DNA of 64,000 bases from Pseudomonas helmanticensis. GTDB lineage: Bacteria; Pseudomonadota; Gammaproteobacteria; Pseudomonadales; Pseudomonadaceae. The position numbers and the translations under genes were made by a program. Positions 36,401 through 48,400 of this stretch are shown here, piece after piece. The notes below the pieces were generated by a model that was not told the origin of the DNA, made no database searches, and saw nothing but the letters and a program-made list of their open reading frames with translations. Each line of letters opens with the position of its first letter. Within the stretch, counting starts at the first letter, position 1. Where the stretch lies: assembly GCF_900182985.1 (NCBI RefSeq), contig NZ_FXUY01000001.1, positions 4,154,001 through 4,218,000 on the forward strand, given 5' to 3'.

Positions 36401-39400
36401 ACCGCTACAGTCGGCGCGCCGGTCACCGGCTCGCCAGTCGTCGTGACCTTGGCCAATGGTCAGAGCATCACCATCGAAGTCGGCAAGACCACCGGCACCG
36501 TGACCACCACCGCGCCCAACGACGCGCTGAACGGTCAGGCATCACTGAGCAACTCGATCACTGGCGTCAGCGGCGGCAACTACGAGAACCTCGTGGCCGA
36601 CAAGACACCGGTTTCGACCGGCGTCACCGATACCGTCGACACCACCAACCTGTCCCTCAGCGCCACCAACTCGGTCGCCGAGGGCGGTTCGATCATCTAC
36701 ACCGCGACCCTGACCAATCCGGCCGGCACGCCGGTGACCGTGACCCTGTCGAACGGCGCGGTGATCACCATTGAAGCGGGCAAGACCACCGGCACCGTGA
36801 CCGTTGCGGCGCCAGCCGATGACGTCTACAAGGACGCCGGTAAAGTCGAAGTGACCATCAAGGACGCTACCGGCGGTAACTTCGAGAGCCTGGTGCCAAG
36901 CACCGTTCCAGCCGTAACGGAAGTCACTGACACCATCGACACCACCACCGTGAAGTTGACCGCTACCGAGTCGGCTGCCGAAGGTGGCACCGTCACCTAT
37001 ACCGCCACTGTCGGCGCGCCGGTCACTGGTGCGCCGGTCGTCGTGACTTTGGCCAACGGCCAGAACATCACCATCGAAGTCGGCAAAACCACCGGCACCG
37101 TGACTACCACTGCACCGAACGACGCGTTGACCGGCCATGTGCCGATCAGCAATGCGATCACCGGCGTCAGCGGTGGCAACTACGAAAACCTCGTGGCCGA
37201 CAAGACGCCGGTTTCGACCACCGTCACCGATACCGTCGACACCACCAACCTGTCGCTGACCGCGACTGGCACTGTGGCCGAGGGCGGTTCGATCGTTTAC
37301 ACCGCAACGCTGACCAACCCGGCTGGCACGCCGGTGACCGTGACCCTGTCGAACGGCGCGGTGATCACCATCGAGGCCGGCAAGACCACCGGCACCGTGA
37401 CCGTTGCGGCGCCAGCCGATGACGTCTACAAGGACGCCGGTAAAGTCGAAGTGACCATCAAGGACACGACTGGCGGCAACTTCGAGAACCTCGTTCCGAG
37501 CACCACGCCTGCGGTCACTGACGTCACTGACACCATCGACACCTCGACGGTCAAACTGACCGCCACCGAATCTGCCGCTGAAGGTGGCACCGTCACCTAC
37601 ACCGCGACTGTCGGCGCGCCAGTCACCGGTTCGCCGGTCGTCGTGACCCTGGCCAACGGTCAGAACATCACCATCGAAGTGGGTAAAACCACCGGCACCG
37701 TGACCACCAGCGCGCCAAACGATGCGTTGACCGGGCATGCACCGCTGACCAACTCGATCACTGCTGTAACCGGTGGCAACTACGAGAACCTCGTCGCCGA
37801 TAAAACCCCGGTCAGCACCACCGTGACCGATATCGTCGACACCACCAATCTGTCGCTGAGCGCGACCGGCTCGGTGAACGAAGGCGGCCAGATCACCTAC
37901 ACCGCGACGCTGACCAACGCTGCTGGCTCGCCAGTCACTGTGACCCTGAGCAACGGCGCGGTGATCACCATCGAAGCGGGCAAAACCACCGGCACCGTGA
38001 CCATCGACGCACCGAAAGACGACGTCTACAAAGACGCCGGCACCGTTGAAGCGACCATCAAGGGCGCGACCGGTGGCGATTTCGAAAGCCTCGTCACCAA
38101 CACAGCGCCGGCCGTCACTACCGTCAATGACACCATCGACACCTCCACCGTGTCGCTGACCGCCACCGCCAACGTCGCCGAAGGCGAAACCGTGGTCTAC
38201 ACCGCGACCGTCACTGCGCCAGTGACCGGCGCGCCGGTTGTCGTGACCCTGTCCAACGGCCAGACCATCACCATCGCCGTCGGTGAAACCACCGGCACGG
38301 TGAACTACGTTGCGCCGAACAGCCCATTGGCGGGCGGCAGTTCGCTGAGCGTGACCATCGATGGCGCCACTGGCGGCAACTACGAAAAACTCGCGGTCGA
38401 CGGCAAGTCCGCCGACACTGCGGTTTCCGACACCACTGACACTACCAACCTGAACCTGACCGCGACCGAGTCGGTGGCTGAAGGCGGTTCGATCGTTTAC
38501 ACCGCGACCCTGACCAACCCAGCCGGCACGCCGGTGACCGTGACCCTGTCGAACGGCGCGGTGATCACCATCGAGGCCGGCAAGACCACCGGCACCGTGA
38601 CCGTTGCGGCGCCAGCCGATGACGTCTACAAGGACGCCGGCAAAGTCGAAGCGACCATTGCAACCGCTACCGGTGGCAATTTCGAGAACCTGGTGCCGAG
38701 CACCGTTCCAGCCGTGACCAACGTCACCGACACCATCGACACCACCACCGTCAAACTCACCGCGACCGAGTCGGCGGCTGAGGGCGGCACCGTTACTTAC
38801 ACCGCGACGGTGGGCGCGCCAGTGACCGGTTCGCCAGTTGTGGTGACCTTGGCCAACGGCCAGAACATCACCATCGAAGTCGGCAAAACCACCGGCACCG
38901 TGACCACCACTGCTCCGAACGACGCGTTGACCGGCCATGCGCCGATCAGCAATGCGATTACCGGCGTCAGCGGCGGCAATTACGAGAACCTGGTAGCGGA
39001 CAAGACCCCGGTTTCGACCAACGTCACCGACACCGTCGATACCACCAATCTGTCGCTGACCGCGACCGGTTCCGTGGCCGAAGGTGGCTCGATCGTTTAC
39101 ACCGCAACACTGACCAACCCGGCCGGCACGCCGGTGACCGTGACCCTGAGCAATGGCTCGGTGATCACTATCGAAGCGGGCAAGACCACCGGCACCGTGA
39201 CCGTTGCGGCGCCAGCCGATGACGTCTACAAGGACGCCGGCAAAGTCGAAGTGACCATCAAGGACGCCACGGGCGGCAATTTCGAGAACCTCGTTCCGAG
39301 CACCACACCTGCGGTCACTGACGTCACTGACACCATCGATACCTCGACGGTCAAACTGACCGCCACCGAGTCTGCCGCTGAAGGCGGCACCGTCACTTAC

Positions 39401-42400
39401 ACCGCAACTGTCGGCGCGCCGGTGACCGGTTCGCCAGTTGTGGTGACTTTGGCCAACGGCCAGAACATCACCATCGAAGTCGGCAAAACCACCGGCACCG
39501 TGACCACCATTGCACCGAACGATGCGTTGACCGGGCATGCGCCACTGACCAACGCCATCACTGACGTCAGCGGCGGCAACTACGAAAACCTCGTGGCCGA
39601 TAAAACCCCGGTCAGCACCAACGTGACCGACACCGTCGACACCACCAATCTGTCGCTGACCGCGACCGGTTCCGTGGCCGAAGGTGGCTCGATCATCTAC
39701 ACCGCGACCCTGACCAATGCCGCTGGCTCGCCAGTCACCGTGACGTTGAGCAACGGCGCGGTGATCACCATCGAAGCCGGCAAGACCACGGGCACCGTGT
39801 CTGTTCCAGCGCCAGCCGATGACGTCTACAAGGACGCGGGTAAAGTCCAGGCAACGATTTCGACCGCGACCGGCGGCAACTTCGAAAGCCTGGTGCCGAG
39901 CACAGTTCCTGCGGTCACGCAGGTCACCGATACCATCGACACTTCGACGGTCAAACTGACCGCCGACACTTCGGTGGCTGAAGGTGGCACGGTCACCTAC
40001 ACCGCGACTGTTGGCGCTCCAGTCACCGGTTCGCCGGTCACTGTGACCCTGGCCAACGGTCAGAACATCACCATCGAAGTCGGCAAAACCACCGGCACCG
40101 TAACCTTCACCGCACCAAACGATGCGTTGACCGGTCACGCGCCTGTGACCAACTCGATCACCGGCGTCACTGGCGGCAACTACGAAAACCTCGTGGCCGA
40201 CAAGACACCGGTTTCGACCAGCGTCACTGATACCGTCGACACCACCAACCTGACGCTGTCGGCAACTGGCACCGTCGCCGAAGGTGGCCAGATCACCTAC
40301 ACCGCGACCCTGACCAACGCCGCTGGCTCGCCAGTCACTGTGACCCTGAGCAATGGCTCGGTGATCACCATCGAAGCTGGCAAAACCACCGGCACCGTGA
40401 CCGTTGCAGCCCCTGCCGACGACGTCTACAAAGACGCCGGCAAAGTCGAAGTGACGATCAAGAACGCCACGGGCGGCAACTTCGAGAACCTCGTTCCGAG
40501 CACCACGCCTGCGGTCACCGACGTTACCGATACCATCGACACCTCGACGGTCAAACTGACCGCCGACACTTCGGTGGCTGAAGGCGGCACGGTCACCTAC
40601 ACCGCGACTGTTGGCGCGCCAGTCACCGGTTCGCCGGTCACCGTGACTTTGGCCAACGGTCAGCACATCACCATCGAAGTCGGCAAAACAACCGGCACCG
40701 TGACCACTATCGCACCGAACGATGCACTGACCGGTCATGCACCGATCAGCAACGCGATCACTGGCGTCACTGGTGGCAACTACGAAAACCTCGTCGCCGA
40801 TAAAACCCCGGTCAGCACCAACGTGACCGACACCGTCGACACCACCAATCTGTCGCTGACCGCGACCGGTACCGTGGCCGAGGGCGGTTCGATCATCTAC
40901 ACCGCGACACTGACAAACGCCGCTGGCTCGCCAGTCACCGTGACCCTGTCGAATGGCGCCGTAATCACCATCGAGGCCGGTAAAACCACGGGCACCGTAA
41001 CCGTCGCCGCTCCGGCCGATGACGTTTACAAAGACGCGGGCAAAGTCGAAGCGACCATTTCGACTGCTACTGGCGGCAACTTCGAGAGCCTGGTGCCGAG
41101 CACTGTTCCGGCTGTCACTCAAGTCACTGACACCATCGACACCACCACCGTCAAACTGACAGCGACTGAATCGGCAGCGGAAGGTGGCACCGTCACCTAC
41201 ACCGCGACTGTTGGCGCACCAGTGACCGGTTCGCCAGTTGTGGTGACCCTGGCCAACGGTCAGAACATCACCATCGAAGTCGGCAAAACCACCGGCACCG
41301 TGACCACCATCGCACCGAACGACGCATTGACCGGTCATGCACCGATCAGCAACGCGATCACTGGTGTCACTGGTGGCAACTACGAAAATCTCGTGGCTGA
41401 CAAAACCCCGGTCAGCACCAATGTGACCGACACCGTCGACACCACCAACCTGTCGCTGACCGCGACCGGTTCCGTGGCCGAAGGTGGCCAGATCACCTAC
41501 ACCGCGACACTGACCAATGCCGCTGGCTCGCCAGTCACCGTGACCCTGTCGAATGGCGCCGTAATCACCATCGAGGCCGGTAAAACCACGGGCACCGTAA
41601 CCGTCGCCGCTCCGGCCGATGACGTTTACAAAGACGCCGGCAAAGTCGAAGCGACCATTTCGACTGCTACTGGCGGCAACTTCGAGAACCTGGTGCCGAG
41701 CACTGTTCCGGCTGTCACTCAAGTCACTGACACCATCGACACCACCACCGTCAAACTGACAGCGACTGAATCGGCAGCGGAAGGTGGCACCGTCACCTAC
41801 ACCGCGACTGTCGGCGCTCCGGTGACCGGTTCGCCGGTCGTCGTGACCCTGGCCAACGGTCAGAACATCACCATCGAAGTCGGCAAAACAACCGGCACCG
41901 TGACCACCATCGCGCCGAACGATGCATTGACCGGTCATGCACCGATCAGCAACGCGATTACGGGTGTCACTGGCGGCAATTACGAAAATCTCGTGGCTGA
42001 CAAAACTCCGGTCAGCACCAATGTGACCGACACGGTCGACACCACCAACCTGTCGCTGACCGCGACCGGTTCCGTGGCCGAGGGCGGTTCGATCGTTTAC
42101 ACCGCGACCCTGACCAATGCTGCTGGCTCGCCAGTCACCGTGACCCTGTCGAACGGTGCCGTCATCACCATCGACGCGGGCAAAACCACAGGCACTGTGA
42201 CCGTCTCGGCCCCGGCTGACGACGTCTACAAAGACGCGGGCAACGTTCAAGCAACGATCAAGACCGCCACCGGCGGCAACTTCGAGAACCTGGTGCCAAG
42301 CACGACTCCGGCCGTGACCAGCGTCACCGATACCATCGACACCACCACTGTCAAACTCACTGCGACCACCACCGCAGCCGAGGGTGGCACCGTCACTTAC

Positions 42401-45400
42401 ACCGCGACTGTTGGTGCGCCAGTGACCGGTTCGCCGGTCGTCGTGACACTGTCGAACGGTCAGAACATCACCATCGAAGTGGGTAAAACCACCGGCACGG
42501 TCACTACCACCGCGCCAAACGACGTGTTGACGGGTCATGCTCCGCTGACCAACTCGATCACTGGCGTGACCGGTGGCAACTACGAAAATCTGGTTGCCGA
42601 TAAAACGCCGGTCAGCACCAATGTGACCGACACGGTCGACACCACCAACCTGTCGCTGACCGCGACCGGTTCCGTGGCCGAGGGCGGTTCGATCGTTTAC
42701 ACCGCGACCCTGACCAATGCTGCTGGCTCGCCAGTCACCGTGACCCTGTCGAACGGTGCCGTCATCACCATCGACGCGGGCAAAACTACCGGCACCGTGA
42801 CCGTTGCAGCGCCAGCCGACGACGTTTACAAAGACGCCGGCAACGTTCAAGCAACAATCAAGACCGCCACCGGCGGCAGCTTCGAAAGCCTGGTGACCAG
42901 CACTGCGCCAGCCATCACCAGCGTCACCGACACCATCGATACCACGACGGTGAAACTGACCGCGACAGGCACGGCGGCTGAAGGCGGCAACGTCGTCTAC
43001 ACAGCGACTGTCGGTGCCCCGGTGACCGGCTCGCCGGTTGTCGTGACACTGTCGAACGGTCAGACCATCACCATCGGTGTTGGCCAGACCACCGGCACCG
43101 CAACCACCACGGCGCCAAACGACGCATTGACTGGCCACGCTCCGTTGACCAATGCCATCACCAACGTCAGCGGCGGCAACTACGAGAATCTCGTCGCCGA
43201 CAAGACGCCGGTCAGCACCACCGTCACCGATACCATCGACACCACTAATCTGACTCTCAGCGCGACAGGCACCGTGGCCGAGGGCGGTTCGATCGTCTAC
43301 ACCGCGACATTGACCAACGCCGCTGGCTCGCCAGTCACCGTGACCTTGTCGAACGGCGCAGTGATCACCATCGAGGCCGGCAAAACCACCGGCACCGTGA
43401 CTGTTGCAGCGCCAGCCGACGACGTCTACAAAGATGCCGGCCCTGTGCAGGCAACGATCAGCACCGCCACCGGTGGCAACTTCGAAAACCTGGTGCCGAG
43501 CACGACGCCGGCCATCACCAGCGTCACCGACACCATCGACACCACCAGCGTGAAGTTGACGGCAACGGCTACAGCGGCAGAGGGCGGTAACGTCGTCTAC
43601 ACCGCCACCGTTGGTGCGCCTGTTACTGGCTCGCCGGTCGTCGTGACACTGTCGAACGGTCAGACCATCACCATTGGTGTTGGCCAGACCACCGGCACCG
43701 TGACCACCACCGCGCCAAATGACGCATTGACCGGTCATGCACCACTGACCAACTCGATCACCAACGTAACGGGCGGCAACTACGAAAACCTCGTGGCCGA
43801 CAAGACCCCGGTCAGCACCACGGTGACCGACACCATCGACACTACCAACCTGTCGCTCTCTGCGACCGGCACCGTGGCCGAAGGTGGCCAGATCACCTAC
43901 ACCGCGACCCTGACCAACGCCGCCGGCTCGCCAGTGACCGTGACGTTGAGCAATGGTGCGGTAATCACCATCGACGCCGGCAAAACCACTGGCACCGTGA
44001 CCGTTGCAGCTCCGGCCGACGACGTCTACAAAGACGCCGGCAATGTGCAAGCCACGATTAAAACCGCCACCGGTGGCAGTTTCGAAAACCTGGTGACCAG
44101 CACAACGCCTGCCGTGACCAGCGTCACCGACACGATCGACACCACCACGGTGAAACTGACCGCAACCGGCACCGCAGCTGAAGGCGGTAACGTCGTCTAC
44201 ACCGCCACAGTCGGTGCAGCTGTGACCGGCGCGCCGGTTGTCGTGACCCTGTCGAACGGTCAAACCATCACCATCGACATCGGCAAAACCACTGGCACCG
44301 TGACTAGCATCGCACCGAACGATGCGCTGACTGGCCACGCACCACTGACCAACGCGATCACCAATGTCAGCGGCGGTAACTACGAAAACCTGGTCGCCGA
44401 CAAAACCCCGGTCAGCACTACCGTGACCGACACCGTCGACACCACCAACCTGACGCTGTCCGCGACCGGCACCGTGGCCGAAGGTGGCCAGATCACCTAC
44501 ACCGCAACCCTGACCAACGCCGCTGGCTCGCCAGTGACCGTGACCCTGAGCAACGGCTCGGTGATCACCATCGACGCCGGCAAAACCACCGGCACCGTCA
44601 CGGTTGCGGCACCGGCTGACGACGTCTACAAAGACGCCGGCACCGTTCAAGCCACGATCAGCAACGCAACGGGCGGCAGCTTCGAAAACCTGGTGACCAG
44701 CAACACACCAGCCGTGACCAACGTCACCGACACCATCGACACCACGACTGTCAGCATCACCGGCAGCACCTCGGTGACCGAAGGCCAGACCGCCAGCTAC
44801 ACCGTCAGCCTGAACCACCCGGCGCAAACCGAAGTGACCCTGAAAATCGTCTACAGCGGCACCGCCGCCGACGGTTCGGACTTCACCGGTGTGTACACCG
44901 TGAAGATCCCGGCAGGTGCGAGCAGTGCGCAGTTCAACGTCGCCACCATCGATGACAAGATCACCGAAGGCACCGAGAACTTCGTGGTCAAGATCGATTC
45001 GGCCACCGGCGGCAACTTTGAGAATCTCGCGGTCAGCGCCACCAACGGCAGCGTCAGCACCTCGATCATCGACAACGACGCACCGCCGGTCATCGACCTC
45101 GACGCCAACAACTCCAGCGGCGCCACCGGTGCCGACTACAAGGTGACTTTCACCGAAAACACTCCGGGCGCGGGCGTGTCGATTGCCGACACCGATATCA
45201 AGATCACCGACCCGGACAGCACCATGCTGACCGGCGCCACTGTAGTGCTGACCAACCGTCAGGACGGCGATGCGCTGAACCTGGGCAACAGCGTCAACGG
45301 CATCACCATCAATGCCAACAGCACCAACGGCACCGTGACCCTGACCTTGTCGGGCAACGCGACGCTGGCCGACTACATGCAGGCGATCAAGAACATCAGC

Positions 45401-48400
45401 TTCACCAACAGCAGTGAAGACCCGAGCACCGTGCCGCGCATCATTACCGTCACCGTGACCGATGGCGGCAACTACTCCAACACCGCGACCACCACGGTCA
45501 ACGTGGTGGCGATCAACGATGCGCCGATCGCCGCACCGGTCAACGTCACCGGCACTGAAGACACGCCGCTGATCCTCGGCTGGTCGACCTTCGGTGTGAC
45601 GGATGTCGACAGCCCGGCGAGCAGCCTCGGGGTGAAAATCACCCAGCTGCCGGGCGAAGGCAAACTGCAGTATCTGGACGGTTCGACCTGGAAAGACGTC
45701 GCCAACAACCAGACCTTCAGCAAAGCCGATATCGACGCTGGCAAGCTGCGCTTCCTGCCGGATACCAACGAATCGGGTGTGAACGGTTACGGCGGCACTG
45801 GTCTGGGCAACAATCAGGCGGACTACGCGCAGATCAAGTTCCAGCCAACCGACGGCCAACTGCTGGGCAACACCGGCACGGTGAAAATCGACATCACGCC
45901 AGTCGCGGATGCGCCAACCGTCAGCGTCGCCGACAACAGCGTGAAGTCCACCGGGCTGATCAAGGAAGTCTGGACCGGTCTGTCGGGCCTTGGCACCGAC
46001 GGCAGCGGTGCGAATTCGACCACCCTGAAAAACGTCATCGACGGTGCGGGCACACCGAACACCAGCACCAACGTCAACAACGTGCAGTCCGACGGCAGCG
46101 TGACCGCCGGCACCGCGTCGAAGACTTCCGGCCTGATCTATCTGGAAGCCGGCAAGACCTACACTTTCAGTGGTGTCGGCGATGACAGCCTGCTGGTGAC
46201 CATTGGCGGCAAGAGCGTGGCCTCGACCACGTGGGGCGCGGGCGGCAACCTCAACGGTTCGTTCACCCCGACCACCAGCGGCTACTACACCCTGGACATC
46301 TACCACCACAACCAGAGCGGCCCGGGCAGCTACGACGTCAACCTGTCGGTCAACGGCAGCACGCCGATCGACCTGAGCAGCACTGGCGTGCCGATCTACA
46401 CCGGCGTGCAGGATCTGGTGAACTCCGGCGTGACCGTTTCCGATCTGCACGGCACCAATGGCGAAGGCTATTACGACGGCTACAAACTCAACACCGGCGC
46501 CGAAGGCACCACCGTCAAGCTGTCGGCGATCACTACCGCACTGACCGACACCGACGGTTCGGAAACCCTGAGCGTGAAGATCAGCGGCGCGCCGGTCGGT
46601 TCGGTGCTCAGCGATGGCGCCGGCCATAGCTTCACCGTCACCGCCACCAGCGGCGATGCCAACGTCACCGGCTGGAACCTCGGCAGCCTGACCGTGACGC
46701 CTCCGCCGTACTACAACGGCCAGTTCAACCTGACTGTGACCTCGACCTCCACCGAGCAGGTCGGCGGTTCGGCGAGCAGCACCGCGACCATTCCGGTCAG
46801 CGTGGTGCCGGCGGTTTACAACGCGATCGTGGCAACCTCGGCTGACGACACCGTCACTGGCACCGATGGCAACGACATCATCGTCGCCGACATCGGTGGT
46901 CTGACGGTGGTCCCGGGCACCAACTACAACATCGCCTTCATGGTCGACAGCTCCGGCAGTATGAGCAGTTCCTCGATCAACTCGGCCAAGGACTCGCTGA
47001 CAGCGGTGTTCAACACCCTCAAGCAGAGCTTGGGCGGCAGCAACTCGGGCACGGTGAACATCTTCCTGGTGGACTTCGATACCCAGGTCAACAAGTCGGT
47101 GTCGGTGAATCTCAACGACCCGAACGCGCTGACCCTGCTCAAATCCGTCCTCGACTCGATGAGTTCCGGTGGCGGCACCAACTACGAGGACGTGTTCAAG
47201 ACCACGGCCAACTGGTTCCAGAGCGCCGACGCTGTGGCGAACACTGGGGCGAAGAACCTCACGTACTTCATCACCGACGGCCAGCCGACCTACTACCAGA
47301 GCGGCGAGCAGACCAACCCGACGCTGTACGGCAGCGTGAAGTTCGACAGCGTGGTGACGACCAGCAATTACAAGCTGGGCGATACGTTCGCCACTTACAT
47401 CGACAACACGCACTACCTGACCATCAGTGCCGCCGGTGCTGCTGTTCTGCAGACGTATAAAAACGGCAGCTGGAACTGGAGCAGTCTGGGTACCGTACAC
47501 GCTCAGGGCGACGGCACTTACGAGCTGTCGAGCCTGGCAGGCAGCGGTAGCAGCACCACCTCGACCACCACCGACAACTCGACCAGCAGCTTCACGTTGC
47601 TCAGCGGTCTGTCGAACGTCGAAGCCATCGGTCTCAACAGTGGTGTCAGCCTCAACGATCTGAAACCGTACGATTCGGACAAAACCCCGCAGACCAACAT
47701 CGATCCGAAGGATCTGGCCAACTCGATCATCGGTCACACCGAAGCGACGCTGCCGGGTAACGACACCGTCAGCGGTGGCGACGGCAACGACATCCTGTTC
47801 GGCGATCTGGTCAGCTTCAACGGCATCGCCGGCGAGGGTTATCAGGCGATGCAGGCGTTCGTTGCGCAGCAGACCGGTGTCGACGTCAGCAAAGTCACCA
47901 CCAGCAACGTGCACCAGTACATTACCGAGCACTATCAGGCGTTCGATGTGTCCGGCGCGCATGACGGTAATGACACGCTGCTCGGCGGCGCGGGCAATGA
48001 CATCCTCTTCGGCTCGGGCGGCAACGATCTGCTCGACGGCGGCAAAGGCAATGACATCCTGCTCGGCGGTACCGGTAACGACACGCTGATCGGCGGTCAG
48101 GGCAACGACATCCTGATCGGTGGTTCCGGCGCCGACACCTTCGTCTGGAAGGCGGGCGACACCGGCAACGACGTGATCAAGGACTTCAAGGCCAGCGAAG
48201 GTGACCGCATCGATCTGCGCGATCTGTTGCAGGGCGAGACCGGCAGCACCATCGACAACTTCCTGAAGATCACCACGGTCGATGGCACGTCGTCGCTGCA
48301 AGTCAGCTCGGCGGGCAAGTTCAACTCGGCCGACGCCGCTGCGGCCACCCCGGACGTGACGATCAAACTGGAAGGCAACAACTGGTCGAGTGCCAACATT

